The notes beneath the pieces are model-generated. The model was given only the letters and a program-made list of their open reading frames with translations, made no database searches and had not been told where the DNA came from. The translations under genes were made by a program, and so were the position numbers. Shown here in pieces: positions 34,201 through 43,505 of a stretch of DNA of 64,000 nt. Within the stretch, counting starts at the first letter, position 1, and each line of letters opens with the position of its first letter. The stretch comes from Incurvaria masculella (lineage: Eukaryota; Arthropoda; Insecta; Lepidoptera; Incurvariidae), in NCBI GenBank assembly GCA_946894095.1, contig OX335646.2:13510077-13574076 (forward strand), given 5' to 3'.

Positions 34201-37200
34201 ATAGTCTAATTTGTGGGGGATAGGCTGATGCCGTTTGTACATAGTCACAGACGCTAAGGTTCCCTGCAGTAGTTGGTAGCTCGTTAGCTCGTTGCAGAAG
34301 TTGAACCATCGTATTGAATGAAAGTTGTTAAAAGCGGCAGTGAAAATTTTCCGTGTTTTCATGCTCCTTAGTCATAAGTGATGGAAGACCTAAGGAATCA
34401 GGGACATGTAGGGGGGCTGTCGACTTTTCCTCCTCAAATACTTGTATCTCGCTGACAGTATGCGCATCGAGCGCGCTGCCGAACATCCCCGGCGACAACA
34501 GCCACTACGTGGAGGGAGAGAGCCGCTACATCTGGATGCCGGATGGCGCTGGCAAGCCGGTGCTGGTCGACCTGCAAGAACCCGTCGACTACTCTCTCCT
34601 CAATGACCCCGCCAGGAACGGAGCCAACAACCAGTACTGGCTTTTCACCAGGTAATGTAATCTTGTTCCTGTTGAATATCTGGCTAGTTTTTCACATCTG
34701 ATTCCATTCAGTGCCATAAGGGCGTAAGTGAAACCATTTTTTTTAACCATACTTATTTTGAAATTTCAAAAAGATGAAATATGAATTGAGGGTCTAACTA
34801 TATTTGAAACTTATAATATCAGACGCTAATTAGGGTTTAAATTAAAATGAATATTTGCCTAATTTGAGAACACAAAGCACCAGCGACTTAAAATTGTATC
34901 TTGTAAAGGACCATAAATCTACATGTTCACTTTTGGATTATCGAAAATCGTCGTGGTAATTTTTAAACATAATTAAATTTTGTTTTACTCACTTATCAAA
35001 CTGTACTTAATCGGTTTTATCACGCCCTTAACTCACTTAACACTGAACATCACTGGGAAATCATATAAAATCTAAACTATCAATCAAATACGATACAGTG
35101 TGCAATTAGAAAAATATTGTAAAAAATATGTATTTATAGGTCGAATCCAAACAACGCTCAAATTATTGTGAACGGAAACGCAAACAGTATTTGGTCGTCG
35201 AACTTCCGGAACTCGAGCCCGGTCAAAGTCGTCGTACACGGCTGGAACAGCAATGGTAACAGCGACTCCAACACCGTGGTCACTTCAGGTATGCTCCCCG
35301 ATCTGTGATTCTTATAAAATATGCCAAATCAGTGAAACTCGTAATTTATGGTAACATGCAGAATAAACATTGTGGAAATGAATCGATAACATATTTTAAG
35401 CGTTTACCCAAAGGGGACGGAACCCCATAATAAGCCTCCACTGTCCGTCCATCCGTCTGTCTGTCCGTCATTCTGTCACAAGGCTGTATCTCATGAACCG
35501 TAATAGGCAGGCAGCTGAAATTTTCACAGAGTGTGTATTTATTTAGCAGCAGCTATAACAACAAATCGGTAAAATAAAAAAAAATAAAAAAAAATGGCTC
35601 CATACAAAAAAACATGTTTTTTTTGTGTGATATCTTGTACGATAGTACACAACCCTTCGTGTGCAAGTCAGACTCGCACTTGGCCGGTTTTTTAGATACT
35701 TACGAATAGGAATTTATACATCTTTGGTTCCAATAAACAGAGGAGGAAACTACGTAATAACCCGTACCCCAACCCGTTACGTAGTAACCCTTAACTGTTC
35801 ACATTTTTGGTTATTAATACATTAATTTAAAGAGAAAAATTAAATTAAAATAAAAAAGTACAAACGCCCTGGGCGGACATGAGAGATTTCAGGATTCACG
35901 GGCAACTACTCAGGAATTTTACATGCGTTTGTATTTATCTTAGATTTTTTTAAATTTAGTTCAATTTAATTTAATTTTGTTTGTACGAGGAAAGTAATAA
36001 TTTTAGTATTTGGTTACACATTTATGTTTTTAGTCCATTCCCACTTTAATATAAATGAAGCTGTTTATTGTTTTATTTTCTTTTAAAGTGAATTTCCAGA
36101 CGTTTACCATTAACCAGTTACCATTAATTACGTCTTCGGGTAGCTTGTTCCATATAGAATGTATGTAAATATACATAATTAATTCCATACATTGCATGTA
36201 TACATAAGTCATTCATTAATTGAAGCTCTCATTCTGTTTAAAACTAATATTATCTAACTTTAACACTGATTTCAGATTTAAACCACGGTTTCACGAAGCC
36301 AGTGTTGGATGTTTATGCAATACCGCATTGCACTGCCATTCTATCATCTCACAACATTGTATTATTTTTCAAATTTTCTTCCACATTTTTTGTAGAGACT
36401 TATGTAGGGTGTTAAGTCTATTCGAATAAATTAGAGCACAATGATATCTATATTACAAAATTACAATTTCGTTCTAAATGGATTTTACAAAAAAATTACT
36501 AACCCGACATATGAAAACAGTTAATTTTAACGAGTTCTCTAAAAAAACGTTCCACGTATCAACATATGGTGAGGCTTTTTTAATGATCGTTAGGAAAAAT
36601 ACAAGAGGTTTTAATATTGACAGCATTTCTAAATCAAGCCGACGTAAACGTAATCGTCGTGGATTGGAGAGCTTTGGCCAACTCCGCATACGGCACTGCT
36701 GCTGCGGGCGTGCCCGGGGTTGGGCAACACATCGGAAACTTCTTGGTATGGCTCGTGGGCCAGACTAACACCAATTGGAACAATATTCACCTCGTTGGCT
36801 TCAGCTTAGGCGCCCACGTCGTTGGCAACGCTGGCCGACAGACCGGCAATCGCCCTGCTAGAGTTACCGGTTGGTTGAAATAATTTTATTTCAAGTAAAT
36901 GAGAGCACTGTGGCCACCCGTGTTAGATCCAGTTTCTCGAGTAAATTCTGACAGTCTCTGACAGTCTGTCGAACATGTCGGACAGACTGTCAGACAGCAC
37001 CGACCGAGTTAACACGTCTTGCAGAGGCGTTAACAGGAGCGACAGTGCTGTCTGACGGTCTGTCCGATATTTATCGCGAAAGTTTACTTCCTCGTGGAAA
37101 TGGGGCCATAGACAGCACAAACAATGAGTAAATGTGTTTTTTCGCTTCATTGAATTAACTGAAAAGCCTCTGTACCGTAATATCTATGATAATTTAACTC

Positions 37201-40200
37201 AAGACAAAGGTAATACTAACTAGTGTCAAACGTGACATTCCATCCATACTTTACGTTAGTTTTAGTTTTAGTTGCAACTATTTATCTCAGTCAATGCCTA
37301 AACGTTTGTTTGCAATAACAGTTATTTGCAGCGTTCATATATTTATGTAGTTTTAAATAAATATACATATATATAAGTATTTTTGGTCAAAGACAGATTC
37401 ACCGCGCGTGTGAGGAGCAGGACGTGCTGCTCGACGTTTCGGAGCCTCACATGGGCAAATATTGTAGTTATGTCCCGCGTAAGTTTTAAAATAAAAAAAA
37501 ATAATATTAAAGACAGATTCGTTCTTCGAAATTTAAAATGTTATTATGTAAACAGGTCTCGACCCTGCTGGTCCTAGCTGGGGCGCCAACAGCGCCCGTA
37601 TCCGCCCTACAGACGGAGTTTACGTGGAGGCGATCCACACGGATGCTGGGCTCCTTGGAATATTAGATCCAGTTGCCAATGCCGATTTCTACCCCAACGG
37701 AGGCAGGAACCCGCAACCCGGCTGCTGGATTAGCACTTGTTCCCACGGCCGCTCAAACGAGCTCTTCGCGTCCAGCATCCGCACGAACCGCTTTGCCGGC
37801 AGCCAGTGCAGCAACCTCAACGCTGCTCAATCCGGCCCCTGCACCGGCACCACGCTCAACATGGGCAACAACGTCCTCAATAAATCGGGGTTTGTTTACA
37901 TTAAAAAAATAACCTTGCTGCTCGCGTGTACCAATGTCCCATCTTATGCCTTTCATGTGACCGATATAATGCAAATACGTACAAATAACAATTCACACAA
38001 AACCCAGTCTGGAACTCATACTTCAAAAAGGATGTTGAATTACTAGAAAGAGTACAGAGAAGAGCCACTAAGATGGTGTTGCAATTGAAACCTTCAAAAT
38101 ATTAAATGGACATTATGACGTACTTACCTAACCTTAAGCTATGTATTTCTTGAACACTGATTTGAGACTGAAAATCAACCTTTAATTTTAACCCGAGGAA
38201 ATTCACTTTCTGTCAAACCGTGTTGTGGAAGACTGGAACAGGCTGCCCGAGAGTCAAAGTGCGCGCTCAGTGAACAGTATCAAAAACCATTTGGACAATA
38301 ATTAAAAAAAAACGGTAAAAAGATAATAAACTTAATAAAAAGACAATGTGCACTCAATCAGCTTGTGGCTGCTAGTGCATAAAATAATTATTGCAATTAT
38401 AATATCTTGCCATATTTAACGATATAATTACAGGCATGATATATTCTTAATATGGTGCATTCCTATTGCATTCTACGCGCGTTCCTCCGTTCACATGTTG
38501 ACATGTGAACGGAGGAAAGGACTATTACAGTGGAATAAACGGTATCAAACAATCCATTAACCAAATAAAATACTTCATTTACTCTTCTTAAAACCATAGT
38601 ATGGCGTCTGTCTGTCAATTTGTCTTTTTTCCTAGCTTTCTGTAATTTAGAAAGTACTGACTGTATTTTGATTCGTTATATATGTACGTATTGTTTCCTT
38701 GTGCCTGTCAATAATAGACTACCATTCCGCTTAATTACATAAGGGATGAGTAATCATATTAAAAATTTAACACAGGTTACAGTTTGGATTGTAACCTGTG
38801 TTAAAATTGACTATAGACAGGTTAGACTAGTTTAATACCAACAAATAATGAGGAGCATCACCACTGGTACCGCTTCCGCTTCCCGAATATTCCCAAATAT
38901 TCGGTCTCAGGTTATCCAGTCCTTCGCCTAATGTGTCATAAATCTATTTATTGGAAAGCTAAATGACACTGGGGTAGTGGGGTTGTTTATATATTTTCCT
39001 TCTGTCCTTAATAGTCATTAATTTAATTTAAATGTATTTTGTAGTTCCCTCATAAATAGCAATTATAAAAGATACACAAATAATATATTTTATATGCAGG
39101 ATGGAAAGATCGGACGCCACAAGGAGGGAAAGTACCGTAAACATTAAAGGAATTATCATATATGTCAGTCAGTCAGTCAGTCGGCGTATTTGCGTCCACT
39201 GCTGGACATACGTCTCTCCAATTTTTCTCCAGTCCTCCCGGCCCTCAGCGGTACGGAACCACTGCTTTTCACCGCCGCACTTGATGTCGTCATTCCACCA
39301 TGGGTGGTCTTCCGACACTCTGTTTTCCTGTCGTCGGCCGCCAGTATAGTCATAGTCTTCGGCTGACATGACCAGCCCACTGCCACTTGAGCTTAGCCAC
39401 CCGACTACTTTGGTTCGTCGGCAGATTGCCTCGTTGCGCACTATATCCGGTATTCCCAGGACAAAACCAAGGTCATGGCGACCGAAGTTATGACGGGAGG
39501 ACCAATCGTTATCGACGGAGAAGGGATCGAACAGGTTGAAGAGCACATATATCTCGGCCAAATTCTGATGCTTGGTAGATAAGGACTGACTAAGGAGGTT
39601 GAGAGACGGATTCAACTGGGTTGGGCTAACTTCTTAAAGCTTAAATACGCTCTGTCTGAGGTCTGATCTTCCACAAAATTTAAAGACTCGAATATATGAC
39701 CAGTGCGTTGTCCTGGTTATGACGTACGGGTGTGAAACGTGAACTCTGACGGTCACTGTTGTCTAAAGGTTGAAAGTGGCAATCCAGCGAGCAATGGAGC
39801 GAGCCACGCTGGGAATTATGTGTAACCTCACAATATTTTGAAAAGTAGCGTATTTCAGTTAGAAATCGAATTGACAATAATATTATGCGATCCAAAGACA
39901 GGTTAATCATATGTAAATAGGGATCAAGTATTTAATTAAACCGTTGCTTCTTAAATTGAATGCCATGATATTTAACTACATCGTCATAGGGACTGTAGTT
40001 AAACTGCATTATATTGTTGTTGGGTTGTTGTTAAGAAATTAAACTAACAAAAACCGTTAAGACAAATTAATATTAACAAGTACGAAATGTGTAAGTAATT
40101 TAAAAATGAAGTTCATGTATAATTTGCATAAGCACTGATTAGACAGTGTATCATTTTGCCAATGTTTCTAATACTTGTATGTTTAACAAACTAAGGCCGT

Positions 40201-40570
40201 TCTTTTCATCTGTGCCCTAGCTAGGTCTTTTGGTCTTCCTAAAATTTAAGATGCAGCGTTTATTAGAGATATGTATAATATGTTGATTATTTACTCAGCT
40301 TAGTATAAATTCTCGCCTGACACAAGCAACTTAACAAAAATATGTAAATGCAGAAATCATCATTTTATAACAAAGCAATGTTTGGTACATTTTCAAGTAA
40401 GTAAGTAAGCTTTCTTTCCCTCCAGGTGGCACCCGAGCGTTCCTCCCTAAATATGACAGTAAAATGAATAATATTAAAACTTCCTCAAATTAGCTATTTA
40501 TGAAGTTTCAATTGCATTTTACAGGTCGGGGCTCTTCCATCTCACCACCGGAAACAGTTGGCCTTTCTAA
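31226..40570 (+). CDS. Secreted pancreatic-type (neutral) lipase, lipase B
   Basis: Six exons: 31226-31262, 34459-34651, 35140-35288, 36624-36869, 37556-37889 and 40525-40570. They join to 1005 bases (334 aa plus stop). The signal peptide is the same as in A (MKLLVILAACVA, then ICASSALP). The lipase fold has HGWNSNG (exon 3), Ser187 in GFSLGAH, Asp211 in LDPAGP and His272 in CSHGRS, so the triad is complete and, as in A, the lid is short. It ends LTTGNSWPF. It has one more residue than A in exon 5, in the Cys-containing AAQSGPCTGTT region. Exon 2 is 192/193 identical to that of D, while exons 4 and 6 are closest to A, so the gene is a mosaic. The introns are large (intron 1 is 3.2 kb) and contain LINE, SINE and foldback insertions, none of which touches an exon. 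Likely an extracellular gut-type lipid esterase. Confidence 0.9.
31515..31720 (-). repeat. SINE in lipase B intron 1 (reverse)
   Basis: Reverse copy: GACATTAGTCCAATACACC, GGTGCCATGCCAGGACCTTCC, ATGAGCACAGCTACATTGAA, then ATTGCCGTTTCC and a GCGATTGTAGCAACCC core. Confidence 0.65.
31721..32614. other. Lipase B intron 1, no recognised element
   Basis: Intronic sequence. It contains a perfect hairpin at 31983-32011 (13-bp arms GACGTTGCCATAT around GGAA) and is otherwise unassigned AT-rich DNA. Confidence 0.5.
32615..32890 (+). repeat. Relic coding repeat plus foldback-type end
   Basis: Bases 32615-32765 pair with 16690-16860 (shared frame DPRILSTSE..KKLY). Bases 32790-32885 resemble the right arm of the telomere-containing foldback elements (CTTGGCTGAAACCGACTCC and TACTTTTTAGTGCATA), but without TTAGG units. 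Confidence 0.45.
32992..33276 (+). repeat. GACGG-family dispersed repeat, fairly complete
   Basis: Starts AACGAGTCAGACTCGCACACG, passes GGGTTCCGTACCATCG and GAGATACAGCCCTGTGACAG, has a run of GACGGACG units at about 33183-33220, and ends GGGTACGGAACCCTAAAAAT. It sits in lipase B intron 1. Non-coding. Confidence 0.75.
33340..33690 (+). repeat. Non-autonomous element of the GAAGTCGGTT family
   Basis: Shares AAAATCGGTTGGAGTGATATTG, TTTGTCGCGCACAT, AATCATCAGAACT-ACCAAATT and CGGTTCACCCA with 41030-41380 and, in part, with 44040-44190. It lies in intron 1 of B. The function and clade are unknown to me. Confidence 0.55.
34420..34458 (+). pseudogene. Relic of duplicated exon 2 tail in gene B
   Basis: CTGTCGACTTTTCCTCCTCAA directly before the exon 2 acceptor matches the GTCGACTACTCTCTCCTCAA end of exon 2. 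It is the shortest of the exon 2 relics seen in all three genes. Confidence 0.5.
35410..35700 (-). repeat. GACGG-family dispersed repeat (reverse)
   Basis: Reverse copy in intron 3 of B: AAGGGGACGGAACCCC, a CCGTCCATCCGTCTGTCTG tract, GGCTGTATCTCATGAACCG, then CCTTCGTGTGCAAGTCAGAC and CACTTGGCCGGTTTTTTAG at its end. Confidence 0.75.
36030..36212 (-). mobile_element. Possible LINE 3' fragment in intron 3 of B
   Basis: The minus-strand frame contains HSIWNKLPEDVI followed by a VNVWKFTLKENK segment. This resembles the RLWN-LP..F...L end of LINE reverse-transcriptase proteins. It is short and decayed. Confidence 0.35.
36979..37066. repeat. 22-bp inverted repeat in intron 4 of B
   Basis: Arms at 36979-37000 and 37045-37066 (CGGACAGACTGTCAGACAG... 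and its complement) differ at one position. They are separated by 44 bp that itself holds two GTTAAC palindromes. Flanking sequence repeats GACAGTCT units. It is likely a foldback or decayed MITE. Confidence 0.7.
37995..38315 (+). mobile_element. CR1/L2-like LINE reverse-transcriptase C-terminal relic
   Basis: On the + strand PVWNSYFKKD, then VELLERVQRRATKMV, is followed after a frameshift by NRVVEDWNRLPESQ and SVNSIKNHLDN. These are the conserved last blocks of CR1/L2-type LINE proteins. It sits in intron 5 of lipase B, about 100 bp after exon 5, and is disabled. Confidence 0.75.
38482..38517. repeat. Perfect 17-bp hairpin
   Basis: Arms TTCCTCCGTTCACATGT and its exact complement with a TG loop, in intron 5 of B. 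At RNA level this would form a stable stem. Confidence 0.85.
38767..38804. repeat. Perfect 15-bp hairpin
   Basis: Arms TTAACACAGGTTACA and its exact complement around GTTTGGAT, in intron 5 of B, about 250 bp from the previous hairpin. Confidence 0.85.
39163..39840 (-). mobile_element. RTE-type LINE insertion with inverted 5' part
   Basis: The minus-strand part (about 39440 down to 39165) encodes the end of an RTE-type protein: VRNEAICRRTKV, EDHPWWNDD, and AEGREDWRKIGETYVQQWT as its last residues. It is followed by a (TGAC)n tail at 39163-39182, as is usual for RTE 3' ends. The adjacent plus-strand part (39460-39830) encodes the preceding segment in inverted orientation (TKVMATEVMT.., EEHIYLGQI, KEVERRIQLGWANF, a decayed YGCETW-like block, and AMERATLG in a shifted frame). 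The two parts meet in protein order, the structure expected from twin priming. Dead copy in intron 5 of B. Confidence 0.8.
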
Positions 40571-40723
40571 ACCAATGAACACCGAATTTACCATGCCGTT
40601 AAATACACAGTGTTTACACCTACCTGAAAATATATGATATATTTTTTCTGCATTTGTTGTGAGTATTTTCATTTTCATTTTCTCTCCTCCTTTCACCTCG
40701 TTTTTCCACGCTTTCATTTTATT
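40571..40723. other. 3' flank of lipase B
   Basis: No canonical AATAAA is visible directly after the stop. CTGAAAATATATGATATATT at about 40623 is the nearest A/T-rich candidate for a variant poly(A) signal. Confidence 0.4.
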
Positions 40724-41030
40724 TAAAAAAAACAAATTTAACAAAAAAAATAACCGACTTCAAAGGAAAAGCACTAAAAAGTAAAAAATAATTTCCATTT
40801 TTGTAGTTACGATTTCTGTTATTTTTTGAGTCGGCGTCAGCCGGGCACGCGCTGCACCAATCAAGAGAAACTAACCTAACCTAACCTAACCTAACCTAAC
40901 CTAACCTAACCTTGGCTGACACCGACTCAAAAAATAACAGAAATCGTAACTACAAAAATGGAAATTATTTTTTACTTTTTAGTGCTTTTCCTTTGAAGTC
41001 GGTTATTTTTTTTGTTAAATTTGTTTTTTT
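40724..41030 (-). repeat. Foldback element enclosing (CCTAA)n telomere-type array
   Basis: Two near-perfect inverted arms of about 130 bp (containing AATAACCGACTTCAAAGG, AAAAGCACTAAAAAGT and TTTTTTGAGTCGGCGTCAGCC) enclose GGGCACGCGCTGCACCAATC and nine CTAAC units (40871-40915). It is the reverse of the 18943-19135 element and more complete, and lies just downstream of lipase B. Confidence 0.85.
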
Positions 41031-41380
41031 ATTTGTTTATTTTTAGTGAATCTGAAGTAAACTTACTAATTTGTAGACGTCCTTTCCAATAAAAAAAGAA
41101 TCACCGAAATCGGTTGGCGTTATATTGAGTTATTCGGCCATTTGTCGCGCACATCTTAATACAAATTTAAGACTTTTATGATTTTCTCATGGGTATCATT
41201 GTCAGAACTTAACCAAATTAAAATGGGACCACTTGGGAAGCACTAGCTATCATTTAAAAAAATAATCATCAAAATCGGTTCACCCAGGCAAAAGTTATGA
41301 GGTAACAAACATTAAAAAAAAAAAAAAAACATACAGACGACTTGATAACCTCCTCCTTTTTTTGAAGTCGGTTAAAAATA
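41031..41380 (+). repeat. Non-autonomous element of the GAAGTCGGTT family
   Basis: Matches 33340-33690 (CGAAATCGGTTGGCGTTATATTG, TTTGTCGCGCACAT, CGGTTCACCCA) and ends in TTTGAAGTCGGTTAAAAAT. It directly continues the foldback element, and both carry GAAGTCGGTT ends, so they may be parts of one composite element. Confidence 0.6.
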
Positions 41381-41640
41381 TGTTTTATCTTAAAGATTGA
41401 ACATAGTTCCAGTATGTCAATACCACAATTTTAAATACACAATTGGATATTTTAATTCTTATTCTATAACCCAGAACATAGAATAAGATGCCCAGAGTAT
41501 TAACTCGAAGACCCACCACTAAGCGTCCGTGAACAGAGCGATATATGCTGCTAATGTAAAAAATACGTATTTAGGACAAACAAATATGAACAAATACGTA
41601 TAATGAAAAATTTTGAAATAATTTATCCCACAATGCGAAT
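41381..41640. other. Intergenic, nothing recognised
   Basis: AT-rich DNA without a gene or a repeat I can identify. Confidence 0.45.
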
Positions 41641-41654
41641 CATATATATCAGAA

Positions 41655-42110
41655 ATGTTAGCTAGTTACAATCGTCGTAAAGTCATAACTTACATACTTT
41701 TGGCTATCGTTAATTCCCCACTATCCCAGAAATTAGAGACCCCCCAACTCCAAAGAGATATAGGGCTGGTCTCTGTATTGTGTCGTCTGTATCACGAAGA
41801 AAGCTCTCCGGAACTGTATCCCGCCGATATCCGAAATCCCACAGTCCCCCTTTCTGCTATCGCTCAAGATAGGGATTGCACCCATTCACGGTCGACATTC
41901 CTCGAATAAGAACCAACCAATCCTATAAATACTTTATTTATAAGGTCATATTTCCCCTAAAGTACTGGGGTCATTCAAACATGCTCTGAAGAAGCACCTG
42001 GTCGCACGGCATGGCTCTCACCGCCAATGTGATAGTTCGCAAGCCCATGGGTATCGCTGGACTTCTCTTTGAAGGCCTCGCTAACATCAACGGTCGCGCC
42101 TAGTATTTAA
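41655..42110 (+). mobile_element. LINE reverse-transcriptase C-terminal relic
   Basis: The + strand frame contains LQRDIGLVSVLCRLYHEESS, then PELYP. This matches the common 'RR-V--L-VFYRLYHGECSPEL' block of arthropod LINE proteins. The frame stops at 41909 and the expected following blocks are lost. It is a short dead fragment. Confidence 0.5.
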
Positions 42111-42249
42111 AAAATCTACTCGAAAATATGAATTTCAATGAAAATTATAGGTTATGGGCGATATTGGGTATCTGATTCGTAATTTGCATGACAACGATGA
42201 CGATGACAACAGACAATCTTAATCTGAGTAGTGTAATCAAAGTCTTTCC

Positions 42250-42490
42250 TGTCAGCTTCGTTAGCACAGTGGCGCGACGCCGTGCGGTTCAATAAGCTTG
42301 GTAAGCACCTCTGAGCCCGGTTAGGTTCTGGGTGGGTGACCATTTTCAACCGTTGAGGCTGGCCATTGTTTAGGATTCCACGTAAAACTGTAGGCCCCCT
42401 TCCTTACTTACCACGCGGGATTAACCCTACGTGGAAGGGTCAATGCCGCGCGGGTTGGTACCATCGCATTGAATAAACGATGGTCGAAGC
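42250..42490 (+). repeat. SINE with 5S-rRNA-like head
   Basis: The head (TTGGTAAGCACCTCTGAGCCC, then GGTTCTGGGTGGGTGACCATTT) resembles the 5S internal promoter boxes (TAAGCA.. and TTGGATGGGTGACC). The body follows as usual: GGATTCCACGTAAAACTGTAGG, CGCGCGGGTTGGTACCATCGC, AATAAACGATGGTCG. Confidence 0.5.
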
Positions 42491-42595
42491 TGTTTCGAAG
42501 ATCCAAGCGACTAAACAGTACAAAGCGTTTAATAATTCATTATGTGGTTTTGGAAGTAAAAGAGTACCTATTATTATCGCTCTTCAGTGCCCTAC

Positions 42596-42827
42596 AGGCC
42601 TATTCCTCGAATTCCGTAATCAGGAATCAGGAATCCTGAGTCTAGAAAACCGCTTTTGTAGCGGTTTTCAAAGCGATTTTCTTGAGGAAAATATTCCGGA
42701 GCATAGTTTTTTTAATTAATCACGGTTTTCCGTACAAAAACTCGCTTTTAAAATCGCTATAAAAGCGGTTTTATGGACTCAGGATTCCTGATTACTGATT
42801 ACTGAATGCCAGGAATAGACCTGCAGG
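42596..42827. mobile_element. Short MITE with about 65-bp inverted ends
   Basis: The left arm (AGGCCTATTCCT, TAATCAGGAATCAGGAATCC, AAAACCGCTTTTGTAGCG) has its complement at the right (CGCTATAAAAGCGGTTTT, GGATTCCTGATTACTG, AGGAATAGACCTGCAGG). About 230 bp, non-coding, no other copy in the window. Confidence 0.75.
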
Positions 42828-42936
42828 CTGATGCGCTGAAGGAGGATCGACCCGGCTCGACGGTTTCCAGACAATTTGCACAGGCTCTTACCCGACTCAC
42901 CCAAAAATTGCTTTCCGGTTGCGCAAATGGGACCTA

Positions 42937-43505
42937 GGGTTTATATTGTGAAAGAGGTAAAATTATTGTTTTGGCTCATAATTGCCTGGTAATTGGAAAT
43001 GTTCGCTTTAGTTGCTGTCTCACTAGCGGACCCCACGTTCCTTGCGGTCAACCGCAAGCGTATTGGCGCAGATAGCATCCCAGATGAGTGCCATATATAA
43101 CGTGTGACCAGAGGATCAGGGTTATCCCGTCTGGGCGCTTGCTGTCCTGTCTGCTGAGACAAGGCTCCAGGATAGACAGCACGTTGGCCGAAGTTAATGC
43201 CAGTTCCAGGATTTTATTAAATGCATGATGACGCCAGTGTCTACCAGCTTTTTTAAGCATACACATATATGTGGTTGGACGAGTCGCAACCAAGTCTGAG
43301 CCCTACGCAGATCCAAAATGTGATTTCATCTAGAAATGTTCCTATTTTTGGAGATGAAAGGGCATGCAGCCATGAACCGTGCTCAATGGTTGCTCATGTT
43401 TATTTAGTCCCCATTTGTCCAATGCAGGGGGGAATATGTCGTATTAGGACAAAGCAAATCCCAGGCCTTCAAAGCATCGGCGACATTGCTGATCCCAACT
43501 AGAGG
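42937..43505 (-). mobile_element. LINE-associated C-terminal domain relic (KRPDG motif)
   Basis: On the minus strand, across three frames, I read SWLHALSSPKIGTFLDE, then VGLRLGCD, then GRHWRHHAFNKILELAL and EPCLSRQDSKRPDGITL, and after another shift GSASETATKANISNYQAI. This is the block order of a C-terminal region often fused to or annotated with LINE reverse transcriptases in invertebrates (LxALPSxxxGTxLDD..RLG..RHHALN..DGKRPDG..). It has at least two frameshifts, so it is dead. The clade is not certain. Confidence 0.65.

Noticed and set aside
36617..36883. Separate small gene starting MTAFLNQADVN
   Set aside because: It is exon 4 of lipase B. The apparent start codon lies before the AG acceptor at 36622-36623, and the frame continues past the GT donor at 36870.
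42255..42350. 5S rRNA gene
   Set aside because: Only the internal promoter-like blocks match. The flanking halves that form the 5S stems are missing and the segment runs into the SINE body.
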